From the NCBI GenBank assembly GCA_950097015.1, contig CATNEN010000012.1, forward strand, positions 2,969,501-3,033,500: a stretch of 64,000 bases of DNA, given 5' to 3'. The DNA is from Macrostomum hystrix. Lineage: Eukaryota; Platyhelminthes; Macrostomidae. The stretch's first letter is position 1, and each line of letters begins with the position of its first letter. A program made the position numbers and the translations under genes. The notes beneath the pieces are model-generated. The model was not told the DNA's origin. It made no database searches and saw only the letters and a list, made by a program, of their open reading frames with translations. Below are positions 12,976-23,187 of the stretch, one piece after another.

Positions 12976-15900
12976 ACAATGAATCAGCAGGTGATCATTA
13001 AGGCGGGCTACCTGAAGAAGCAGACCCTGACAACTGGGCCAGCTAGTTTCCTGCGTCGTGCCACCCGTCGGTGGTTCGTCTTCCTGCTATTCGGCGGCCT
13101 GCCCTCCCTAGAATATTACGAGGACGCCAACGCGGCCACAAGCGACCCGCCAATCAACTCGTTCGATCTGCGCGGCTGCAGCCGGGTCACCAGATCGCCA
13201 GACGAGCCTAGCAGTTTTGTCATGGCCCTGGCCGATCGCATGCTCACCCTCACCGCCGACTCGGAGGCCGAGGCCGACGAATGGGCTGACACTCTGGCCA
13301 GGAATCTGGCGCACCTGGCCGCCAGGAGCAAGCCGGATAACATCTATGGCACCCTCGGGGACAGCGAAGACGACGATGATGAGGATGACGACTATCACAA
13401 TGAAAGTTGCAGGTACGGCGGAGTCCATTTTCGTGGTAATTCCTCACCCGTTCTCTGTTTTAATCCGCAACCTGTTCTCCCGGCATAATGCCTGGCCTAT
13501 TCCACGTGCTAATCTCTTTCCTGTTCTTAGTCTTAGATTCTCGTGAAATTCCACCATAGGGATTAAAAACTTGGTTGATTGACGTCAGCGTCGTCTAGAT
13601 ATTCAGCAATTCCCGTCGAAGACCAACGCGACAAGGACAACAAACATTGCGCTGTATAATCTTCTATGGCGAATCCATGTTGGTTCAACAGTACGTTAAA
13701 AGTATGTTAATAGTATGTTAATAGTATGTTAATAGTATGTTAATAGTATGTTAATAGTATGTTAATAGTATGTTAATAGTATATGTTTATTGTATGTAAG
13801 CCACATGTAGTTAACAATATAATCAATACTGTTTAATCAACAACAATGGTTAAATGATGAATTTTTGAGACCAGAAAAATACTGCCTGTATTGGTATTAT
13901 TCAACGACGAGAATCGTTGAATATCTCGCCGATGCCGATGCTTAGTGATTCTGGAAGTTGTTTCATTGGATGGAGCGGAAAATTTAAGCCCGTGTTCTAG
14001 ATTTTCATGGTGATTGGTTGAATATTTTGGGAGATACAAAAAAGATAAATGTTGATATCTGAAATTCCTCCGTGGTTTTTCCACTGTTAATCCGAGATTT
14101 TCTTATTCCCCTCGCAGCAAAAAGCATCCGGAAGTCCAGCCGCTCCCAGCTGCTCAGCCTGAGCCCGCTGATGACAGCACGGCCGACGATTTAATAGACT
14201 TCAATTCCGACGATATCGAAGGATTGAAGCTAATGGAGGCCGAAGAAGATAACAGGAAAAGGCAGACAGGGCGCGGACAAAGACCTCGCCGGCGAGGTGA
14301 AGTGCTTCGCGAGCTGCACCGTCTTGAAGATCGGATGCGGCATGAGCGGGGCGAGGCCGGCGTTCAGGACCTTCGGGACGAGCTGCAGAGCGTCTATAGC
14401 ATTTATGAGGGAGGCCAGGCGGATGGCGACGAGGTAGATGTTCATTAGGGAGGGTCACAGGTGTACATCGGATAGAGAGAATGAATGTACATTGGGGAGA
14501 GGGCATGAATGTACATTGGGGAGAGGGCATGAATGTACATTTGGGAGAGGGCATGAATGTACATTGGGGAGAGGGTATAAATCTCATTCTTGGAGTAGGT
14601 TACGTCGGGTAATGTACATAGCAAATGAACTTAAATGTACTTATCGGCAGATTAGAATTTAACATAAGGTGGGTTATACAGTACACAATGAGCAGACTAA
14701 TGAATGGATTATCTATAACCCTGTACTCAAAAAACAACATTGACCAGACCGCCGCAGAGGACTCCGACGCCAGAAACGCAGCCCAATTCGCCGAGCTGGA
14801 CGCCATGAGCGCGGAGGCCTATACTGCGCTGGAGGGCAAGTTCCGCGAGCTGGAGGACTGGGACGCCCTCACCCGGCTGCGCACGCGGCGCAACCGCTCC
14901 GCCGTCGGTGCGTTCCGCCCCAATCCGGATCCGCCTCCCTACCAGCACCTGACCAAGCCGGTTGTGGTGTCGGGATTCTTCGATAGGAAGGTCCGTGCAA
15001 AATCCTTTATTGCGAGAGATTGTGTTATTCAGCCCATGTATAATTTATCCCCTGTATATTTTTCCCACGTAAAACAAGCAAATTATACTTCAAAATAAAC
15101 CATAAGTTCCAAACTATTCTAAGTTCAAAATTATCCAAAATTAAATTATTATCCCAGATTCCAGATTATCCCACCTCCAAATTATCCCAACCTGAAAATT
15201 ATCCCAACTGAAAATTATCCCAACTGAAAATTATCCTAGATTCCAGATTATCCCACCTCCAAATTACCCCAACTGAAAATTATCCCAACTCCAAATTATC
15301 CCAACTCCAAATTATCCCAACTCCAAATTATCCCAACTCCAAATTATCCCAACTCCAAATTATCCCAACTCTCCTCCAGGCAGACATCAGCGTGGAAGAG
15401 ACTGAGGGTGGCCAGTTTGTCGTGAACACGCTGGGTCCTGGCGGGCCGCGCCTCAGCCCGCTCTGCGCCTCAGTCGAGCGGTTGAAGCGCCAGATCCTGC
15501 ATCCTGGCGGAGTTCAGCTTCACTGCATCCCGGAGGACCTGCTGAACAATGTGGCCGTAGTCCTCTGCGCTGGTCGCCTGTGGATCGCTGGCTGGAATAG
15601 GAAGGCCACCCGACTGCACGGCTGCCTGCACGTGGGCGACCAGGTAGACGGGGAAGGCCTACATAATCCTGACAGAATGGATTGCTAGCCTATTCCTTAA
15701 ATGGATTGCTAGCCTATTCCTTAAATGGATTGCTAGCCAATTCCTTAAATGGATTGCTAGCCTATTCCTTAAATGGATTGCTAGCCTATTCCTTAAATGG
15801 ATTGCTAGCCAATTCCTTAAATGGATTGCTAGCCTATTCCTTAAATGGATTGCTAGCCTATTCCTTAAATGGATTGCTAGCCTATTCCTTAGATGGATTG

Positions 15901-18020
15901 CTAGCCTATTCCTTAAATGGATTGCTAGCCTATTCCTTAGATGGATTGCTAGCCTATTCCTTAAATGGATTGCTAGCCTATTCCTTAAATGGATTGCTAG
16001 CCAATTCCTTAAATGGATTGCTAGCCTATTCCTTAAATGGATTGCTAGCCTATTCCTTAAATGGATTGCTAGCCTATTCCTTAAATGGATTGCTAGCCTA
16101 TTCCTTAAATGGATTGCTAGCCTATTCCTTAAATGGATTGCTAGCCTATTCCTTAAATGGATTGCTAGCCTATTCCTTAAATGGATTGCTAGCCTATTCC
16201 TTAAATGGATTGCTAGCCTATTCCTTAAATGGATTGCTAGCCTATTCCTTAAATGGATTGCTAGCCTATTCCTTAAATGGATTGCTAGCCTATTCCTTAA
16301 ATGGATTGCTAGCCTATTCCTTAAATGGATTGCTAGCCTATTCCTTAAATGGATTGCTAGCCTATTCCTTAAATGGATTGCTAGCCAATTCCTTAAATGG
16401 ATTGCTAGCCTATTCCTTAAATGGATTGCTAGCCTATTCCTTAAATGGATTGCTAGCCTATTCCTTAAATGGATTGCTAGCCTATTCCTTAAATGGATTG
16501 CTAGCCTATTCCTTAAATGGATTGCTAGCCTATTCCTTAGATGGATTGCTAGCCTATTCCTTAAATGGATTGCTAGCCTATTCCTTAAATGGATTGCTAG
16601 CCTATTCCTTAAATGGATTGCTAGCCTATTCCTTAAATGGATTGCTAGCCTATTCCTTAAATGGATTGCTAGCCTATTCCTTAAATGGATTGCTAGCCTA
16701 TTCCTTAAATGGATTGCTAGCCTATTCCTTAAATGGATTGCTAGCCTATTCCTTAGATGGATTGCTAGCCTATTCCTTAAATGGATTGCTAGCCTATTCC
16801 TTAAATGGATTGCTAGCCTATTCCTTAAATGGATTGCTAGCCTATTCCTTAAATGGATTGCTAGCCAATTCCTTAAATGGATTGCTAGCCTATTCCTTAA
16901 ATGGATTGCTAGCCTATTCCTTAAATGGATTGCTAGCCTATTCCTTAAATGGATTGCTAGCCTATTCCTTAAATGGATTGCTAGCCTATTCCTTAAATGG
17001 ATTGCTAGCCTATTCCTTAGATGGATTGCTAGCCTATTCCTTAAATGGATTGCTAGCCTATTCCTTAAATGGATTGCTAGCCTATTCCTTAAATGGATTG
17101 CTAGCCTATTCCTTAAATGGATTGCTAGCCTATTCCTTAGATGGATTGCTAGCCTATTCCTTAAATGGATTGCTAGCCTATTCCTTAAATGGATTGCTAG
17201 CCTATTCCATAAATGGATTGCTAGCCTATTCCTTAAATGGATTGCTAATCTATCGTAGACGAGACAAACGATTGCTACTCCATCCCTAGGAAAAAAAGCA
17301 ATGGACTGCTAATCTATCCGTTAGAAGAACCAATGGATTGCTAATCTATCCCTTCGAATTCCCGTCTCCTCAGGTGGTTGGCGTTGACGGCTTCAGGCTG
17401 GAGTCGCTGGAGCACACCAGGCGCATCCTGCAGGGCTCCTCCGGCCGCGTAGCCGTGAGACTGCGCCGGCTGCCACATGGCAAAGCCTTCTGCGTTCGAC
17501 GTCCGGATGGCCGATCGCTGGGACTCGTGACTACAGGCCAGAAAGCGGAGGTGGCTCACGTGCAGCAGGTGACTAGGGCTGGATGATTGAATTACCTGTT
17601 TGGGTCTCACGTAGAAATGACCTTGCATTAGTCCTTGACCTAATTAATATATTATCTACCCTGAATTATCAGTTATCTACCCTGAATCATCTGTTATCTA
17701 CCCTGAATAATTTATTATCTACCCTGAACCATCTGTTATCTACCCTGAATCATCATTCCCCTCAGGACGGGCTAGCGGCAGCGCACGGTCTAGCCTACCG
17801 CACAGCTGGTGTCCTTGACGACGCAAACTTCACCACCTGGACACTGACAGAGGTGAATGGCCGTCCGCTTAGTCTATGGCCAGAACCGAAGGAGGTAACA
17901 CACCGCCTGTCGGCCAATGGCACCGAGATCAGTTTGGTGGTGCAGCCCACTGATCTGGTGAGGGCGATGCGGTCACAGCTGAAAAAACTGCCCAACTACA
18001 AGCAGTTCGTTGTGGGTTAA
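12976..18020 (+). CDS. PH domain and PDZ-like scaffold protein, 568 aa, six exons
   Basis: Exons: 12979-13412, 14118-14433, 14748-14990, 15380-15643, 17374-17568, 17766-18020; all joins are GT..AG and keep frame. Residues about 8-113 form a pleckstrin-homology domain (start AGYLKKQT; C-terminal helix with the conserved Trp in EADEWADTLARNL), so membrane phosphoinositide or protein binding is likely. An acidic stretch and a basic, helical charged region follow. Exon 3 ends with a proline-rich PPPY motif, a potential WW-domain ligand. Exons 4-6 contain PDZ-like folds (LHVGDQ joined to VVGVDGFRLESLEHTRRIL across an exon junction). I cannot name the orthologue. A splice-acceptor-like TTCCAG ends at 12975, three bases before the ATG. 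Every intron carries its own tandem repeat. Start: first in-frame ATG after the acceptor. Confidence 0.8.
13690..13790. repeat. 11-bp array in intron 1 of the PH gene
   Basis: AGTATGTTAAT is repeated about nine times inside the 705-bp intron. The rest of the intron is unique AT-rich sequence with nothing recognised. Confidence 0.9.
14456..14590. repeat. 24-bp array in intron 2 of the PH gene
   Basis: About five units built on GAATGTACATTGGGGAGAGG fill the first half of the 314-bp intron. Confidence 0.9.
15150..15370. repeat. 16-bp array in intron 3 of the PH gene
   Basis: CCAAATTATCCCAACT and close variants run right up to the polypyrimidine tract of the acceptor that ends at 15379. Confidence 0.92.
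15676..17350. repeat. 24-bp array in intron 4 of the PH gene, nearly 70 units
   Basis: The unit is GGATTGCTAGCCTATTCCTT plus AAAT. It is highly homogeneous, with a few AAT, GAT or CATAAAT variants. It starts about 30 bp after the donor at 15644, and its last diverged units run almost to the acceptor at 17373. Because 24 is divisible by three, it leaves a 535-codon open frame of an eight-residue repeat. This is intronic and not a credible protein. Confidence 0.97.
17645..17755. repeat. 21-bp array in intron 5 of the PH gene
   Basis: Five units of TCTACCCTGAATCATCTGTT plus A, ending just before the acceptor at 17765. Confidence 0.9.
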
Positions 18021-18552
18021 GCTCGCGTGAACAAAAAAAAGATTGCGCTTAGTAACGAGCGACTGAACAATAGCGAAATATACGTCCTGCTAATTTTATT
18101 TTTCAGCTACACTACGCGACGAACTTCATAAATAGTATTTATGGTTTATTAAACGTTCGCATTGTCAAATACTCGTGTTATTTAAATTTTTGCACATCAA
18201 ATTTATCCCAGTGCTAACCCTTGTGAAGGTTAGGGCAATCAGCTATTGTAAGTACTGTAACGTGTGTGGTTAATAGCCTTCATGCTTGAAATTTTGTTTA
18301 CACTAGTTACATGTAATAATGTCTTAAAACTTAAAAAAATATAATCCAAGCTATAGATATTTATTCCGGGTTTATTCCAGGAAAGAGTGTGGTCAAACAA
18401 AACGAAAAACTCCTAGACGGATCATCTATGTGCTGTAACAAAAAAACTAGTGGAAGCAGTAATGATTAAAATTTTCCTGAAAATAAGAAGCTTTTTCTAC
18501 TATGTTTACTTTCGTTTTAAAGAAATTTCCTTAAAGTTTTATTTAGGCATTC

Positions 18553-18558
18553 AATAAA
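18553..18558 (+). promoter_or_regulatory. Candidate polyadenylation signal of the PH gene
   Basis: AATAAA lies about 530 bp after the stop codon, in AT-rich sequence just before the next tandem array. No nearer canonical hexamer was noticed. Confidence 0.4.
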
Positions 18559-18599
18559 CATTTTTGGTACACAGCAGTTTGTTGATGCATCGATTCCAT

Positions 18600-18800
18600 G
18601 ATTCGGAAATTCAGTGACTCGAAAATTCGGTGATTCGGAAATTCTAAGATTCGGAAATTCTAAGATTCGGAAATTCTAAGATTCGGAAATTCTATGATTC
18701 GGAAATTCTAAGATTCTGAAATTCTAAGATTCAGAAATTCTGAAATTAAGAAATTTTAAGATTAGGAAATTCTAAGATTCTGAAATTCTAAGTTTCTGAA
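18600..18800. repeat. 16-bp array
   Basis: Diverged units of GATTCGGAAATTCTAA lie downstream of the PH gene. They grade at 18800 into a second, unrelated 16-bp array. Confidence 0.88.
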
Positions 18801-18804
18801 ATGT

Positions 18805-19072
18805 GTATTTTAGGGAATGTGCAGTTTAGGGAATGTGCAGTTTAGGGAATGTGCAGTTTAGGGAATGTGCAGTTTAGGGAATGTGCAGTTTAGGGAATGT
18901 GCAGTTTAGGGAATGTGCAGTTTAGGGAATGTGCAGTTTAGGGAATGTGCAGTTTAGGGAATGTGCAGTTTAGGGAATGTGCAGTTTAGGGAATGTGCAG
19001 TTTAGGGAATGTGCAGTTTAGGGAATGTGCAGTTTAGGGAATGTGCAGTTTAGGGAATGTGCAGTTTAGGAA
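18805..19072. repeat. 16-bp array, very homogeneous
   Basis: GGGAATGTGCAGTTTA is repeated about 17 times with almost no variation, which points to recent expansion. Sequence 19073-19364 is unique AT-rich DNA with no gene seen. Confidence 0.95.
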
Positions 19073-19371
19073 GCCGGCTGTAGTAACAGGACAGCAGAAC
19101 AGTTTTGAAACGGGGAATTCAATGGAATTAATGTCACAGCTGCATTTATTTATTCAAAGTTCCATTGGCATCGACAAGCGTACACTTTTTTTCGAAAAGG
19201 ACAAGATATTGGCAAATTTGGTTTTGGCAAGCAACGGGTTTTTAGAAAAGAAAGGAAAAATATGAGAAAAAAAATTTAGGCACATGAAGCTGGAGATAGG
19301 ACGAAATCTTGTGAAGAGCAACTTTTCGTGATTTAATTTTCTGGTTAAGGCAACACAAAAAGGAGGGTCGG

Positions 19372-19702
19372 TGGCAGAGCGACTAACGCGTTTTCCTGCC
19401 GCACCAAGGTCCCTAAGTTCGATTCCGCTGCGAGGCCAAATTTATTTGAGGCGCAGCCGCGGAGAGAAGGCTTGGGGAGCAATTCACGCCCTTGAGGGCC
19501 AACCTCCATGGCACAGTGAGAGTGTGCACTGCCTGACGATGAGAAAGTCAGGGCAGATGTACAGCGTACAGTATCTGTGTGCGTGTGTGCTCAGGAGTCA
19601 GCGAAATGGGCAGAACTGCCTCCTCGCTGACTGCGGGTGTCTAGTGTCACCGAATGATGTGCCATTTTCCGCAACCCTCCTGCAATTATTACTATTATAA
19701 TA
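19372..19702 (+). mobile_element. SINE family 1, copy 1
   Basis: The tRNA-like head has an A-box-like stretch (GGCAGAGCGACTAACGCG) and a B box (AGTTCGATTCC). A conserved body follows, including GATGAGAAAGTCAGGGCAG and CAGGAGTCAGCGAAATGG. It ends in CCTCCTGCAATTATTACTAT with an ATT-type tail. Similar AACACAAAAA/AACAAAAAAC tracts on both sides may be the TSD. It lies just downstream of the SKI-family gene's stop codon, in its probable 3' UTR in antisense orientation. Confidence 0.88.
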
Positions 19703-19739
19703 ACAAAAAACTAAAAGTAGTACGAGTTCAGATCAGTAT

Positions 19740-22651
19740 TCACGGGCCCATGATGGCCTCAATCGAGTGATCGCTGAGTCGCCTCTTCAAGCTTCGGCAG
19801 GCAGCAAGGCCTTCAGACACACCGTTGACGTTGCTGCTGCTGCTGCTGCTGCATATGTTATTGCTTTCGTTTGACAAGCAAGCTGGACGATAAAAGTACA
19901 TTGTTGGATCTTGCTGGATCAGCGGCATCGGAGGCAGCGTCAGCGGTAGCGGCGGAGGCGGCGGCGGCGGCGGCGGGAGAAAAGGCAATGGCACGGACAG
20001 CTGCGGCGGCGGCCCGGCCGTCCAGCCTGAAAGCTGCGGCGCCCCGGTCAGCATCAGCAGACGAGCCCAGAGTAGCGGTGAGATCGTCGGCAGCGTCGGC
20101 ACTGTCGGCACTGTCGCGGCTGGCGGCAGAGGCGCCTGAAGTGGCGGCGCTGGAATCTTTGCCGGCGGTTCATCATCGACGAAGCTGTAAATGGTGCCAA
20201 CCTCTCCGCAGACGCTGCTGCCGCGGCTGCTGGCATTGTTACTGTTCTGTATTGATTCGGCGGCAGAGTTGGCGGTTGCAGATGACGGCTGCACTGGATC
20301 ATCCACCGCAGGACTGCTTGCCTGAAAAAGAACGACAAAAAATTGATTACCATTCATGTTTATCCCAAGGGATGTTTATCCCAAGGGATGTTTATCCCAA
20401 GGGATGTTTATCCCAAGGGATGTTTATCCCAAGGGATGTTTATCCCAAGGGATGTTTATCCCAAGGGATGTTTATCCCAAGGGATGTTTATCCCAAGGGA
20501 TGTTTATCCCAAGGGATGTTTATCCCAAGGGATGTTTATCCCAAGGGATGTTTATCCCAAGGGATGTTTATCCCAAGGGATGTTTATCCCAAGGGATGTT
20601 TATCCCAAGGGATGTTTATCCCAAGGGATGTTTATCCCAAGGGATGTTTATCCCAAGGGATGTTTATCCCAAGGGATGTTTATCCCAAGGGATGTTTATC
20701 CCAAGGGATGTTTATCCCAACGGATGTTTATCCCAAGGGATGTTTATCCCAAGGGATGTTTATCCCAAGGGATGTTTATCCCAAGGGATGTTTATCCCAA
20801 GGGATGTTTATCCCAAGGGATGTTTATCCCAAGGGATGTTTATATAAAGGGATGTTTATATAAAGGGATGTTTATCCAAAGGGATGTTTATCCCAAGGGA
20901 TGTTTATTCCTTGGGTTTTTCATCCTAAAGTTCGTAAAATTGTCTAACCTTTCCGATTGCACGTTCAGTAGGCAGTCGGGAACCGCCGTTGTACAGCGCC
21001 TTGACATCCTCCCAGCTGTGCAGCAGCTCGCTGCTTGGCTCCGTGTCTGCCAGCGTCAGATGTCGCCGCCAGGCGTTGAAATTGGCGGCGTCGGGCTGCC
21101 GAAATTCCGTGACATTGGAGGCCTCCGGATCGGCCGGCCGGTGGCAGTGAAAGATGAACTTGTTCGGGGAGAAGAACTCGCGGCACTGCCAGCACATCAC
21201 GCATCTGTCGATTGTTGATTAAACGTGCGAAATAAATTGCGGGATGATTTAGCGGCTCTGAGTTTCTATGAGTTCTCTGAGTTCACGCCCTAGAGGGAAA
21301 AGATCGGGTACCAACCTGGCCCTGGAGCTGGTGTACCTATCGGGCCAGAAGCTGCCCCGGCAGCCCCAACCGCAGGCGTGGCCAACGTTGAACTGAAAGC
21401 CAGACGGCAGTCTTGGCCGTTCGGTTTCGCCCAGGAAGGAGCGGACGAGGCGCTCTGCCTCGCGCCTAGTGATTGTACCGCAGCGTTTGGCGCTAGCCGG
21501 CATGGCGCCAAACCGGCGCAGGCTGTCTAGCTGGCGCGGTGTGCACTGGACGCAGGTGATGCCCAAGGCTACTCGCCTATTGTGAATATCGTTGTAGGTG
21601 TGGCCGGAGAGCAGGCGAGACGAGATTTGGGCCAGGCAGAGGCGTTCCTCGCCATTCAGGCGCAGCGAGGCCATGGGCACTCCGTGCAGGGTCACCTTTT
21701 GATTGGGTGAATTTGGCGGGTTGCAATCTGTGTTCTTGAGCAAGACACTTAATACTCGATTGTTTTACTAGTTTTGGGGATTGTAGCCAGGACTCACGAC
21801 TTGAAGGTCTTGGGTTCGATTCCCGACTCCACTGGAGCAATTTTTGTTCTTGAAGGAATAGCAACTTCACTCTGCATTGCTTCAGTTCACCCAGGTGTTA
21901 AATTGGTAGCAGCATCAGCTGGGGAAATTGAGAGTCCATGGACTGAACAGCCGTACACAGCCTTCAGATGCGCTGCGCAACAGCTGCGGCTTTGCTGTCG
22001 GCTTGCCATGACAAAACTATATATACACATATTTTCCATGCTACAGCTGCGTGAACTATAGCAAGGGATAATTAACTGTGCGGGCGGCTCAACGACGTAA
22101 TTAAGTTTCGATGGACTGAGATTCGAACTACCGACCGCTCTACCAGTTTCCCTTGTTGATGGAGGGGGTGAGTAGCTGAGTGGTTAGCGCGTTTGCCTCT
22201 CGCACCAAGGTCCCTGAGCTCGATTCCGCGGCGAGACCACATTCATTTGAAGCGCAGCCGCGGAGAGAAGGCTTGCGGGCTTGTCGTGCAATTTACGCTC
22301 TTGAGGGCCAACCTCCAAGGCACAGCGAGAGTGTACACTACCTGACGATGAGAAAGTCAGGGCAGATGTACACACCTGTGTGAGCGTGTGCCTGCGTACA
22401 GTATCTGTGTGCGTGTGTGCTCAGGAGTCAGCGAAATGGACAGAATTGCCTCCTCGCTGGCTGCGGGTCTAGTGTCACCAAATGATGTGCCATTGCCCGC
22501 AACCCTCCTGCAATTATTATCATATTACTATTATTATTCCCTTGTTAATTCTACTAAATATCTAGTATTCAGTTTAGTGGTGATAAATACTCACCTGGCC
22601 AATTTCGCTCCCATCATTGTCAGTCTTCAGTTCAGCCTCTGTGCTGCTCAT
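19740..22651 (-). CDS. SKOR: SKI/SNO-family transcriptional corepressor, SKOR/fussel type, 424 aa
   Basis: Exons in transcript order: 22651-22595, 21695-21316, 21204-20949, 20321-19740; all joins keep phase. Residues about 20-115 form the SKI/SNO/DAC domain (LHGVPMASL, NRRVALGITCVQCTP, GTITRREAERL). Residues about 130-210 form the SMAD4-binding SAND-like zinc domain, with CVMCWQC, FSPNKFIFHCH, PDAANFNAWRRHL and WEDVKALYNGGSR. These match SKOR1/2 (CORL; Drosophila fussel) better than SKI or SnoL. Such proteins act in the nucleus as co-repressors with SMADs or homeodomain factors, mainly in neurons. The last exon is low complexity with a nine-proline run and stops about 180 residues after the zinc domain, shorter than vertebrate SKOR, so a longer isoform may exist. 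Start: ATG at 22651, in phase with exon 2. Confidence 0.9.
20355..20912. repeat. 16-bp array in intron 3 of the SKOR gene
   Basis: GGGATGTTTATCCCAA is repeated about 35 times. The unit contains the inverted repeat GGGAT/ATCCC, so each unit can form a small hairpin. Long open frames across it are repeat artefacts. Confidence 0.96.
21720..22012 (+). mobile_element. SINE family 2 copy, with an extra fragment, in SKOR intron 1
   Basis: The head (GATTGTAGCC, then GGGTTCGATTCCCGACTC) is a truncated tRNA-like promoter. The body has TTGCTTCAGTTCACCCAGG and CCATGGACTGAACAGCCGTA, shared with the copy at 56325-56622. A separate fragment at 21730-21752 (TCTTGAGCAAGACACTTAA) is a second piece of the same family. 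It reaches to about 35 bp from the exon 2 acceptor. Confidence 0.8.
22158..22536 (+). mobile_element. SINE family 1, copy 2, with a perfect 10-bp TSD
   Basis: TTCCCTTGTT occurs exactly at 22148-22157 and again at 22537-22546. Between them is a full family 1 element: a head with GTAGCTGAGTGGTTAGCGCG and GAGCTCGATTCC, the shared body, and a tail of TTATTATCATATTACTATTA. It sits in intron 1 of the SKOR gene, antisense to it. Confidence 0.95.
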
Positions 22652-22688
22652 TTTTGAACTCAAAAACTTAAGACTGTCTGTTTTGTTC

Positions 22689-22698
22689 TTTTATAAAA
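22689..22698 (-). promoter_or_regulatory. Candidate TATA element of the SKOR gene
   Basis: TTTTATAAAA lies about 38 bp upstream of the ATG at 22651. The spacing would give a very short 5' UTR, so this is only a candidate; a true start site further upstream is also possible. Confidence 0.3.
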
Positions 22699-23187
22699 GA
22701 ATTTCTTTGCGGCAGCTGCAACAGTGGAGCACATGTGGCTTGAGCACAGACGCATATTTTGTCATTAAGAATCGCGTCACCTACACCCCAGAGTTTGCAG
22801 TGACAGGTGGGATTAATTTTTCTCGTTCCCAAATTCTTCCCACCTATGCGCTATTGGTCAGTTTGCGGGAAGTGAATTCAGAGGAAGACTAGTGCTACCA
22901 GTCTTCCTTCCTACAGTTGTGCATAATTTTTTGGGGGTGCTTTGAGATCTTTGACAACTGGTTGCGGGATTGCTAAAGTGTGTTCCACCTCCCACACAAT
23001 TTTTTTAGATAGCTTTATCAGCGTCATAATTCAACCATAGCCTACCTGAAATTTCATCGGGTGCTTTTTAATTCCATTTCTACATTTTTACCTGTTTAAA
23101 GCTTCGGCGTATCTGTGACACATTCAACTTTTCCACAACTAGTGAAAACTATCACTTCTGGATGTTCTTAGCTATGTGACATTTAAT

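Noticed and set aside
15682-17289. 535-codon open frame of an eight-residue leucine-rich-looking repeat
   Set aside because: It lies wholly inside an intron whose flanking exons join in frame. The 24-bp unit keeps any stop-free frame open automatically.
21249-21743. An ATG-like start for SKOR exon 2 within the SINE-derived flank
   Set aside because: The extension upstream of VTLHGVP is SINE and intron sequence. The acceptor at 21696-21697 joins in phase to the ATG exon at 22595-22651.
21780-21840. Functional tRNA gene
   Set aside because: The B box and anticodon-like loop belong to SINE heads; the acceptor stem is not paired and a SINE body follows. The same holds for 56560-56622 and 45290-45353.
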